This document shows positions 1 to 6,003 of a DNA stretch of 6,505 nt, one piece after another; the stretch's first letter is position 1; the number at the start of each line of letters is the position of its first letter. The position numbers and the translations under genes were made by a program. Where the stretch lies: assembly GCA_035513215.1 (NCBI GenBank), contig DATKCK010000094.1, positions 1 through 6,505 on the forward strand, read 5' to 3'. The notes below the pieces were generated by a model that worked only from the letters and a program-made list of their open reading frames with translations, was not told where the DNA came from and made no database searches. This DNA comes from DATCZB01 sp035513215. GTDB taxonomy: Bacteria; Pseudomonadota; Gammaproteobacteria; Steroidobacterales; Rariloculaceae.

Positions 1-1
1 A

Positions 2-751
2 GGCGCCTGGACGCCCGTGATGTATGCTGCGCGCGAGAATTCGCTCGAAGCCGGGCGGGCGCTCATCGGGGCGGGTGCGGATCTCGTCGTGCAGGATCCG
101 GACGGCGCGACGGCGCTCGTCATCGCGATCATCAATGCGCATTACGAATTCGCCGAGATGCTGCTCGAAGCCGGCGCCGATCCCAACATCGGCGACAACG
201 AAGCCGGCATGGGGCCGCTTTATGCCGCGGTCGATATGCATCGGCTCGCCGTCGGCCACGGGCGCGGCACGCCGCCGCCGGTGGGATTGCTGACGGCCGT
301 CGATACAGCGCGGTCGCTGCTCGAGCATGGGGCCGATCCGAACGCGACGCTTACGAAGCCGATTCTGACGCGGACGCATACGATGGGGGACTCGGCGCTC
401 GGGGAAGGGGCGACGCCGCTCCTGCGGGCGGCCAAGTCGGGGGATATCGAGATGGTTCGGCTGCTCGTCGAGCATGGGGCGGATCCGTTTGCGGCGATGC
501 CGAATGGGACGACGGCGATGCATTTCGTGGCCGGGCTTGGGTGGAGGAATGGGAGTCCGCTGGCGCCTTCGTATGATCAGGGGAGTGAGGAGGAGGCGGT
601 TCGGACGATCGATTATTTGCTCGAGCTTGGGCTTGATATCAATGTGAAGAATGAGAGTGGGGATACGCCGCTGCATTCGGCGATCTCGGGGCGTGGGTCT
701 GAGGTGATCGTTGCGCGTTTGCTCGAGCGGGGGGCGGATCGCGCGCAATAG
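2..751 (+). CDS. Ankyrin-repeat protein, C-terminal part (5' end outside window)
   Basis: The frame is open from base 2, so the gene begins upstream; the GTG-ATG at 17-22 lies inside a repeat and is not the start. The 249 visible residues hold about six ankyrin units: residues 1-32, 35-65, 69-113 (with a Pro-rich insertion near 88-100), 136-165, 169-213 (with an insertion near 182-198) and 219-249. Typical pieces are LLEAGADPN, LLEHGADPN, ATPLLRAAKSGD and DTPLHSAISGRG. Ankyrin repeats bind other proteins; the partner is unknown, and the cell location cannot be judged because the N-terminus is missing. The insertion pattern matches a family common in environmental Proteobacteria and Acidobacteriota, whose members usually go on after the last GAD with another 'GxTPLDxA' repeat. 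Here the protein stops at GADRAQ, in mid-repeat, at a stop codon lying in the antisense ORF6N remnant. It is therefore probably C-terminally truncated. The ankyrin call is secure; the truncation is inferred. Confidence 0.88.
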   Translation, partial: GAWTPVMYAARENSLEAGRALIGAGADLVVQDPDGATALVIAIINAHYEFAEMLLEAGADPNIGDNEAGMGPLYAAVDMHRLAVGHGRGTPPPVGLLTAVDTARSLLEHGADPNATLTKPILTRTHTMGDSALGEGATPLLRAAKSGDIEMVRLLVEHGADPFAAMPNGTTAMHFVAGLGWRNGSPLAPSYDQGSEEEAVRTIDYLLELGLDINVKNESGDTPLHSAISGRGSEVIVARLLERGADRAQ

Positions 752-1198
752 ATTGCTGATCGCCTCATCGTGCGCGGATACGCGGCCTTCAAGCTCGTCC
801 AGCTTATCGGACAGCTCAGAATGATTGGCGAGCACCGCGCGAAGCTGAACAAACGTACGCACGATCATCAAACTCACAGAAACGGCGCACCGCGACCGAA
901 GTGCGTTGCCGAGCATCAGTGCTCCGTGAACGCATACGGGAGATACTTTCGATGCTGGCCTTGCCCCTTCTTTATGATCACAGATTGTGATCTTAAATGG
1001 CCAAACTCCTCGTCGGATAGTCGAAACATGAAGTCCTCGGGAAACCGCGCCGCATTCCGTTTGACGGCTTGAATCAGCGCGGGTCTCGACTCCGTACAGT
1101 CGCGCCAGGTCAGTATCCAACAACACCTTTTGCCCACGAATCACCAGAATGTGCTGGGCTATCGATTCCGGAGTTGCGTACGTCTTCGGCGCGTTCAC
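737..1198 (-). pseudogene. Decayed ORF6N-domain (phage-type) gene
   Basis: Three pieces in two reading frames together give a nearly full ORF6N domain, a DNA-binding module found in phage and mobile-island proteins. Piece 1 (about 1198-1083) reads PESIAQHILVIRGQKVLLD, then LARLYGVET. Piece 2 (about 1080-919) is shifted by one frame and reads ALIQAVKRNAARFPEDFMF, then LSDEEFGHLRSQ and LPYAFTEH. It ends at a TGA (918-916). Piece 3 (919-737) returns to the first frame with LMLGNALRSRCAVSVSLMIV, then RTFVQLRAVL and a coiled tail SDKLDELEGRVSAHDEAISN. The first lesion fits loss of one CG from a CGCGCG run near 1077-1083. The second fits a 7-base deletion between GCAC repeats near 915-922. The two together restore the frame. 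The start is unclear: no ATG precedes the domain, and GTG at 1198 is one option. The usual C-terminal end after 'AIR' is missing, and the frame runs on into antisense ankyrin sequence. No function is expected. Confidence 0.8.
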
Positions 1199-1352
1199 GA
1201 AGACCCGATTCTCGAGACCTTGGCCTCGCTTCGGCAAGGAAGGAATCTGTGCGATGTTTTAACATTCTTGTGGCTCGCAAGGCTTTCCCTTCAATATGCC
1301 TTTTGGGGAGTGTGACACTCGGGTACACGTCACCGTCGTCTCGATAAGTCCA

Positions 1353-1949
1353 CTAAAGGTTCTCGTCCAGATACGCGCGCGAACCCGCGGCATCCAGCAG
1401 CGGCACGACCTTATCGGGATCGATTCTCACCATCAGATAGGTAATGTGATCCTCAATCCGCGTGAACTGATGCCCCGTCCCCGCCGGAATCACGAACACA
1501 TCACCCGCCTTGAGCTCATGCGTCGTCGCATTACGAATGTCCGCCGCATTGTGCCCCGGTCCGTTCAGAAACTGGACCGCCCGGTTGTCGGGCGGACGCC
1601 TGACAGGATCGACGAGATCGGGCCCCGTTCGATTCGTCCCCCCACCGCTCAGGACGACATAGACCTCAGTCACGAGGTCGTGCTCCGCAACGGAGTTCGG
1701 GCCGGGCGCATCAAGCGGCCCACGGTGCGCAAGCGCCACCTGAACATTGACCTTGCCGATATCGATCGAGCGGACCTGCTGGTCCGTCAACTGAGCCGAC
1801 TGAGCCACTTCCACGTATTCCGCAATCTCCTCGGCGGAGATGTAGTCCGCGGGACACAGGACGCACGAGGTTTCGATACTTTGCGCCGTCAGCCTGCCGA
1901 GCGCGAAGGCGGTCGTAACGGCCAGTGCAACGATGACGAGCAATCTCAT
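1353..1949 (-). CDS. Exported cupin-domain protein
   Basis: This is a 198-aa protein with an N-terminal signal sequence (hydrophobic residues 3-18, likely cut near LTA-QS at 22). A CVLC pair follows at 29-32 and a single cupin barrel at about 67-175. Cupin motif 1 is H90-x4-E95-x6-G102 in AEHDLVTEVYVVLSGGG; the first His of the usual HxH is Ala88. Motif 2 is G149-x5-P155-x-G157-x2-H160 in GDVFVIPAGTGHQF. Three of the four usual metal ligands are therefore present (H90, E95, H160). The sequence between the motifs (about 104-145) is longer than in minimal cupins. The substrate is unknown; the likely place is the periplasm. The ATG at 1949 is supported by a GAAGGGG site nine bases upstream and by the signal peptide. 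The gene stands alone, with remnants of other genes on both sides, yet its frame is undamaged. Domain and export calls are firm; the enzyme role is open. Confidence 0.85.
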   Translation of the reverse strand: MRLLVIVALAVTTAFALGRLTAQSIETSCVLCPADYISAEEIAEYVEVAQSAQLTDQQVRSIDIGKVNVQVALAHRGPLDAPGPNSVAEHDLVTEVYVVLSGGGTNRTGPDLVDPVRRPPDNRAVQFLNGPGHNAADIRNATTHELKAGDVFVIPAGTGHQFTRIEDHITYLMVRIDPDKVVPLLDAAGSRAYLDENL

Positions 1950-2178
1950 TTTTGCATCCCCTTCAATTCCCCGAACCGCTGAGCCTGCGCGCGAGCGCGT
2001 CGATACGCAATATCAAACGGCAGGCACAGGCATCGCTCCGACGCTGTAATCAGCGGATAAGCATTGTTGGCGCGACAGACCAAGGCCCGGCGCGGCACGG
2101 ACCCGTTTTGGCAGGTCGGCTGCGACCCGGAATCGCCTCGAACTGTGCGGAAACTGCGGTTGCTGCATGCCGATGCCA
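1950..2178. other. Unassigned stretch upstream of the cupin gene
   Basis: No recognisable gene lies here. On the minus strand a frame open from about 2179 ends at a TGA (1948-1946) that overlaps the cupin ATG as ATGA. Its last part reads PFDIAYRRARAQAQRFGELK. That arrangement would suit a short, translationally coupled upstream gene or the tail of a lost one. I do not recognise the sequence, the first part is Cys- and Ser-rich in an unconvincing way, and base choice at third codon positions does not settle the matter. No clear promoter boxes could be made out. Confidence 0.3.
1958..1964 (-). promoter_or_regulatory. Ribosome binding site of the cupin gene
   Basis: GAAGGGG reads on the minus strand from 1964 to 1958, eight bases before the ATG at 1949. 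It selects this ATG over the ATG at 1957-1955, which opens only a three-codon frame. Confidence 0.6.
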
Positions 2179-2307
2179 TTCGTTCTCGAGCTCGATGCCG
2201 CTATCGAAAGAGCCGCTGAGTCCCCCACAGCGTATGCGGAACTACATCGCGAGGCACGGCGTGTCCTGCTGCGTCGGTTTCCGTATGCGGTCTACTTCGT
2301 CTACCAG
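2179..2307 (+). pseudogene. ParE/RelE-type toxin fragment
   Basis: Forty-three codons read like the middle and C-terminal half of a ParE/RelE (plasmid stabilisation) toxin. The piece FVLELDAAIERAAESP matches the helix that normally follows a 'G-x-x-F' in these proteins. HREARRVLLRRFPYAVYFVY matches the hallmark 'R-x-x-L-x-R-F-P-Y-x-V-Y-Y' strand. About 30 residues expected before Phe and the closing 'V-L-A-x-x-H-x-R-R-D-P' strand are absent in all three plus frames. The fragment is thus cut at both ends and cannot be a working toxin. The preceding MPMP at 2167 could serve as a start codon but does not belong to the family. No antitoxin gene is visible nearby. It points to an old toxin-antitoxin locus broken by rearrangement. 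Confidence 0.65.
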
Positions 2308-2480
2308 AGCTCGGGTAACGCCCCGCGCGCGGCAGCCTCGAGCGGCGTAACCTCCGTCCCGGCCGCCGCGAGCTCCCCGAAAGTGAGCCCTTCGAGCTCG
2401 ATGATCTCCGCGCGTCCGGCGAGGGACTCACATCGAACAATTTGCAAGTGTCGAGGTCCCGGCGGTGCCGCCCCCTCGCG
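2301..2480 (-). other. Open stretch beyond the dehydrogenase stop, unidentified
   Basis: Immediately after the TAA of the dehydrogenase (2483-2481) the same frame stays open for 59 codons to a TAG at 2303-2301. The second half looks protein-like: ESLAGRAEIIELEGLTFGEL, then AAAGTEVTPLEAAARGALPE and a final LW. 'TPLEAAARG' recalls an ankyrin unit, but too little is present to claim one. The stop abuts the end of the antisense toxin fragment, so the stretch may be the truncated end of a gene whose start is lost. No ATG, GTG or ribosome binding site that would start it was found, and no convincing terminator hairpin with a T-run follows the dehydrogenase. Confidence 0.3.
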
Positions 2481-4580
2481 TTACTGCGACTCCCCCGCAC
2501 GCGCCAGCACATACGCCTGCACAGCGCGGACCTGATCGGGATTCAGTCGATCGCCGAAGGCCGGCATCCCGAGCCCGGCCCGGCTGCCGAGCACAATGGC
2601 GGCGAACTCTGCGTGAGTCTCGGCCGTCGAGTAGCGCAGATCGGGCAATGGCCCGGCGACGGCGTCGACGCCGTGGCACCCGCGACAATTCACGGTATAG
2701 AGCCTGCGGCCCTCGGCGATTATCTCCGGGGTCGCGTCCATCGTGATCGCCGGCACCGGCGGGCCGTCATGACCGAAGGCGGGCGGGTCGAACGGTGCAT
2801 CGGCGCCGAGCGCAAACGTCACGATCCTGCCGTGACCGGGCCGGACGTCACCCTGGCCCGGCAGATTGGAGACGCCCTCGGGACCGCCCCAGCCGACCAT
2901 GACCGTCACGTGCTGAATCCCATCGACGAGATAGGTAATGGGCGGGGCCATGATGCCGGTGGCGGCATCGAACTCCCACACCTTCTCTCCGTCGGTCGCG
3001 CGATAGGCCGCGAGTATCCCGTCGGAACGGCCCTGGAATAACAGATTTCCGGCTGTCGCGAGCACGCCGCCGCCCTGCACGACCGGGTACGGGGCGCGCC
3101 AGGCGGCGCGCTGCGCGACCGGATCCCAGGCCAGAAGCTCGCCACGCGGATCGGGCAATGCATCGAGCGCGGCCTGCAACGGGCCGTCGTAGTTGCGATC
3201 TCGCCCGAGGTTGGCCCCGTTGGGATCGTACATCCACTCGGGGTCGGGTGCGTGTATCGCCTGGGTTCCCACCTTGGCCGGGATGTAGACCAGTCCGGTT
3301 TCCGGACTGAAGGCCATCGGGTTCCAGTTGTGCGCGCCCTGCGGCGCCGGCGATGCAATGATCGGCTCCATGCCGCGGTACGCATCCGGCGATTCGATGG
3401 GTCGGCCGGTCTCGGGATCGAGACCGAGCGCCCAGGAAACGCCTTCGACAAAAGCTTCGCCGGAGATGAATTCGCCGGTCTCCCGATCGAGCACGTAAAA
3501 GAAGCCGTTCTTCGATGCCTGCATGATGACCCGGCGTGCTCGACCGTCGATCTCGAGCGTCGCGAGCATCAGCGGCTGGGTCGCGTCGTAATCCCAGTTG
3601 TCACCGGGCGTCGGCTGAAAATGCCAGACGTGCTCGCCGTCGCTGACTCGAACGGCGATGATCGAAGCGGCATAGAGATTGTCCTGCGGCGCGTCACCGC
3701 GCAGATCGCGATACCACGCCGTCGGGTTGCCGGTGCCGAAATAGGCGTAGTCGAGCTCGGGATCGTAGACGATCCCTTCCCATGCCGTTCCGCCGCCGCC
3801 GACGATCCACCACTCTCCGCTCCAGGTTTCCGCGGCTCTCGCCATCGCCTCGGACTCGAAGCCGAGTGCCGGATTGTCGGGCACAGTATAGAGGCGCCAT
3901 GCCTCGTCGCCGGTCTCGGCATCGTAGGCCGTGACGTAGCCGCGCACGCCATACTCGGCCCCCGCGTTGCCGATCAGCACCCTGCCGTTCGCAACTCGCG
4001 GATATCCAGTGATCGGCTGAGGCTTCGTCGTGTCGGTCGTCTGGACGCTCCAGACCTCGGATCCGTTCGCGGCATCGAGTGCGATCAGACGCCCGTCGAG
4101 CGTGCCGACGTAAACTTTGCCGCGATACAGCGCCGCGCCGCGATTGACGACGTCGCAGCAGATATGGCGCGCCACGCGCGCGCGCGGCACTTCGGGATCG
4201 AACGTCCAGATCGTTTGCCCCGTTGCCGCATCGATCGCATGCACGACACTCCAGGAGCTCGTCGTATAGATCACGCCGTCGTAGACGAGAGGGGTCGCTT
4301 CGAGCCCGCGTGTCGTATCGAGCTCGAGGCTCCACGCGAGCCCGAGCTCGCCGACGTTGCGCTCGTCGATCTGATCGAGTGGACTGAAGCGGTGATCCTC
4401 GTACGTCCGCCCGTACATGACCCAGTTCGCGGCGTCCTCGCCGGCCTGACGCAAGGCGGCGTCGTCGATGACGCCCCCGGTCTCCGACGCATCCTGCCCG
4501 CCGCAACCGACGACTAACAGCGACCAGGCCATGAGCCGGGGCAACGGCCCTCGGACATGTGATAGAGCTGTATTTTTCAA
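2481..4580 (-). CDS. PQQ-dependent type II quinohemoprotein alcohol dehydrogenase, predicted lipoprotein
   Basis: This 699-aa protein matches type II quinohemoprotein alcohol dehydrogenases: an eight-bladed PQQ propeller (about 45-590) joined to a cytochrome c domain (about 615-695). The enzyme would oxidise an alcohol or aldehyde in the periplasm and pass electrons from PQQ to its haem. Visible features are the vicinal disulfide C141-C142; predicted metal ligands E209 (GAEYGVRG) and N285 (GTGNPTAW); W267 in GGGGTAWEG, likely under PQQ; catalytic D330 in NWDYDATQ; the hallmark MQASKNGFFYVLDRETGE at 353-370; CRGCH haem site at 632-636; and axial Met672 in GLGMPAF. D332, two residues after the catalytic Asp, is the residue typical of lanthanide-using relatives. 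A lipobox VVGC places the lipidated Cys at 26, with Gly next, which fits outer-membrane sorting. The start is TTG at 4580, chosen because it gives a basic n-region; ATG at 4532 is the alternative. Neither has a good ribosome binding site, so coupling to the upstream gene is likely. Confidence 0.93.
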   Translation of the reverse strand: MKNTALSHVRGPLPRLMAWSLLVVGCGGQDASETGGVIDDAALRQAGEDAANWVMYGRTYEDHRFSPLDQIDERNVGELGLAWSLELDTTRGLEATPLVYDGVIYTTSSWSVVHAIDAATGQTIWTFDPEVPRARVARHICCDVVNRGAALYRGKVYVGTLDGRLIALDAANGSEVWSVQTTDTTKPQPITGYPRVANGRVLIGNAGAEYGVRGYVTAYDAETGDEAWRLYTVPDNPALGFESEAMARAAETWSGEWWIVGGGGTAWEGIVYDPELDYAYFGTGNPTAWYRDLRGDAPQDNLYAASIIAVRVSDGEHVWHFQPTPGDNWDYDATQPLMLATLEIDGRARRVIMQASKNGFFYVLDRETGEFISGEAFVEGVSWALGLDPETGRPIESPDAYRGMEPIIASPAPQGAHNWNPMAFSPETGLVYIPAKVGTQAIHAPDPEWMYDPNGANLGRDRNYDGPLQAALDALPDPRGELLAWDPVAQRAAWRAPYPVVQGGGVLATAGNLLFQGRSDGILAAYRATDGEKVWEFDAATGIMAPPITYLVDGIQHVTVMVGWGGPEGVSNLPGQGDVRPGHGRIVTFALGADAPFDPPAFGHDGPPVPAITMDATPEIIAEGRRLYTVNCRGCHGVDAVAGPLPDLRYSTAETHAEFAAIVLGSRAGLGMPAFGDRLNPDQVRAVQAYVLARAGESQ

Positions 4581-4590
4581 GTGCGTGGGC

Positions 4591-4998
4591 TTAATCGTCC
4601 TGACCCGGCGCGCCCGTCCGCGGCGAGCTCAAAAACAGCTTCGATCCGTCGGGCAGCGAGACATCGCGGCCGTTGGCGGCGTTGGAGCCGTCGCGGTGAC
4701 GGTAGCCGAAGACGACGACCTCGGTGCCCGGCAGTATCGAGTCCCGGGTCAGGCCGCGGCGCACGAGCGTGTTCGGGCTGCCGGCCTCGATCCGCCAGCT
4801 TTCGATGTTGCCGTCCTCGTCCTCGACATCGATATGTAGCCAGGCGTGCGGGTTGATCCACTCGACGCGCGTAATCGTTCCGCTCAGCGTAATCGGCTGG
4901 TCCGCGTCGAATTCGGCCGCGAACGCATGATGCGCGAGTGCCGGCGAGGCGGCGGCCGTCATAGCACCGATGAGCAGAGTCGCAAGTGTCATTCGCAT
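4591..4998 (-). CDS. DUF6152 family exported protein
   Basis: This is a 135-aa protein with a clear signal peptide (residues 1-22, cut after ALA), so the mature protein would begin HHAFAAEF. The rest fits DUF6152: 'HH-x-F-AAEFD', a strand TLSGTITRVEWINPHAWLHI at 37-56, GSPNTLVRRG at 73-82, GTEVVVFGYR at 91-100, and a closing NAANGRDVSLPDG. The family is small, beta-rich and secreted, often encoded beside PQQ dehydrogenases and related oxidation genes, and has no established function. The conserved His at the mature N-terminus and H51 in NPHAW could bind metal, but this is a guess. The start at 4998 is chosen because AGGAG sits seven bases before it; ATG at 5016 would overlap the upstream stop and has no such site. 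It lies ten bases from both neighbours, which indicates one transcript. Confidence 0.87.
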   Translation of the reverse strand: MRMTLATLLIGAMTAAASPALAHHAFAAEFDADQPITLSGTITRVEWINPHAWLHIDVEDEDGNIESWRIEAGSPNTLVRRGLTRDSILPGTEVVVFGYRHRDGSNAANGRDVSLPDGSKLFLSSPRTGAPGQDD

Positions 4999-5005
4999 CC
5001 GTCCT

Positions 5006-5010
5006 CTCCT
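5006..5010 (-). promoter_or_regulatory. Ribosome binding site of the DUF6152 gene
   Basis: AGGAG reads on the minus strand from 5010 to 5006, seven bases before the ATG at 4998. It overlaps the TAG stop of the upstream gene (5011-5009), so translation of the two may be coupled. It decides against the in-frame ATG at 5016. Confidence 0.75.
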
Positions 5011-5983
5011 ATTCATCGTTGCGCTCGGCGGCACGGCGCTCGTCGGCGCGCGCGGCGGACAAGAGGCCGCGCAGACCATAGTTGCCTTCGTGGCAGGCGA
5101 ATTCGATGAGCGGCCCTTCCTGCGGATGCATGAAGATCTCGACGGTCCAGGGCTCCGTGAAGACTTCAGGGTCGTACACCGTGGCCTGGTAGCGGATCTG
5201 ATCCGGCGCCGTGCGCGTGAAGCGTTCGACGACGCGAAACGCGTCGCTCATGACGGAGTTCAGCATCTGAACGCCGTAGAAGTGCCGGTTGGTCTTCTGG
5301 TTTCTCGTTTCGACGACGAGCGTATCGCCTTCCCAGTGACCGCGCGAATCGCCGACCCACTGCGTCACGCGGTCCGCGAAATGCGGCCGGCCGTCGATCG
5401 GGATGACGCGGACCTCGTGATTGAGCTCGGCCATGATCGTCACGTAATCCGGGGTCTGCACGATGTAGTAATTGTTGTTGTAGGGTTCCGGCAGCATCGG
5501 CGCCGGCCCGCCGCCGAAAACGATGCATCTTTCGGTCAGGTACCGGTCCGCGGGCGTATCGGCCGGGTGCTCCTGCAGATAGGCGAGGTTCGCTTCGTAC
5601 TCGCGTTGCGCATCGGGCGTGAACGGCGGCACGCGGCCGTCCTCGGGCTCCACGATGAGCGACGTACGAAGGGTAGGCACGATTGTGTTGCCGCGGTCGA
5701 ACCAGGCATTGTTGTACGAGCCGACGTTGCCGACGTCATCGATCGTGCGATCGGCGTTGCCGGTTTCGATCCTCTCGCGGACATAGGCCTCGGCCTCCTC
5801 GGGCGTGAAGAAGGCCTTGTCGCCGAGCTCGGCCGGCCGCTGCAACGGTGTCAGCGTTGCATTCGACCAGCGGCCCTGCAGATCGGGATCGCCCCAGGGC
5901 GTGCGCTCGGTCTGCGCCTGGCTGCCGGCAGCAGCGAGGATCAGCGGCAGGACAACGCAGGCGAACGAGAACGGCTTAGGCAT
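5009..5983 (-). CDS. Secreted protein of unknown function, paralogue of its upstream neighbour
   Basis: This 324-aa protein has a signal peptide (hydrophobic residues 7-20, likely cut near SQA-Q at 23). The mature part opens with TPWGDPDLQGRW (28-39), a motif shared by a large family of uncharacterised secreted proteins in environmental bacteria. Further family marks are ERCIVFGGGP (151-160), YNNNYYIVQTPDYV (168-181), then WVGDSRGHWEGDTLVVETRN at 209-228, and FRVVERFTRTAPDQIRYQ at 249-266. Two Cys (153 and 297) are in positions where the neighbour also has Cys, so they may pair. I know of no enzymatic role for the family and no catalytic signature is obvious. The start at 5983 is set by AAGGAG seven bases upstream; an earlier in-frame ATG at 6007 overlaps the upstream stop. 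It follows its paralogue by 20 bases and precedes the DUF6152 gene by ten. Confidence 0.82.
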   Translation of the reverse strand: MPKPFSFACVVLPLILAAAGSQAQTERTPWGDPDLQGRWSNATLTPLQRPAELGDKAFFTPEEAEAYVRERIETGNADRTIDDVGNVGSYNNAWFDRGNTIVPTLRTSLIVEPEDGRVPPFTPDAQREYEANLAYLQEHPADTPADRYLTERCIVFGGGPAPMLPEPYNNNYYIVQTPDYVTIMAELNHEVRVIPIDGRPHFADRVTQWVGDSRGHWEGDTLVVETRNQKTNRHFYGVQMLNSVMSDAFRVVERFTRTAPDQIRYQATVYDPEVFTEPWTVEIFMHPQEGPLIEFACHEGNYGLRGLLSAARADERRAAERNDE

Positions 5984-5990
5984 GGTCTTT

Positions 5991-5996
5991 CTCCTT
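5991..5996 (-). promoter_or_regulatory. Ribosome binding site of the 324-aa secreted protein gene
   Basis: AAGGAG reads on the minus strand from 5996 to 5991, seven bases before the ATG at 5983. It rules against the ATG at 6007, which would add an eight-residue stretch containing an Arg-Arg pair in front of the signal peptide. Confidence 0.75.
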
Positions 5997-6003
5997 GTCA
6001 CCG

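Noticed and set aside
1308..1320. Inverted repeat GAGTGT-G-ACACTC between the cupin stop and the ORF6N remnant
   Set aside because: Six-base arms are expected by chance once or twice in a window of this size. It has no T-run for a terminator and no gene start beside it for an operator.
1296..1982. Plus-strand open frame of 228 codons
   Set aside because: It covers the cupin gene in antisense; the cupin frame has a signal peptide, a ribosome binding site and both cupin motifs.
2461..2472. GC-rich dyad after the dehydrogenase stop as a terminator
   Set aside because: The arms are five bases with only two bases between them and no T-run follows, so a stable terminator hairpin is not supported.
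3252..4517. Long plus-strand open frame of 421 codons
   Set aside because: It lies wholly antisense to the dehydrogenase, whose motifs are unmistakable. The translation is Arg/Asp/Val-rich with no known motif, as expected of a shadow frame in GC-rich DNA.
2481..4580. XoxF-type methanol dehydrogenase as the identity of the PQQ enzyme
   Set aside because: The C-terminal CRGCH haem domain and the MQASKNGFFYVLDR block belong to type II quinohemoproteins; only the extra Asp is shared with XoxF.
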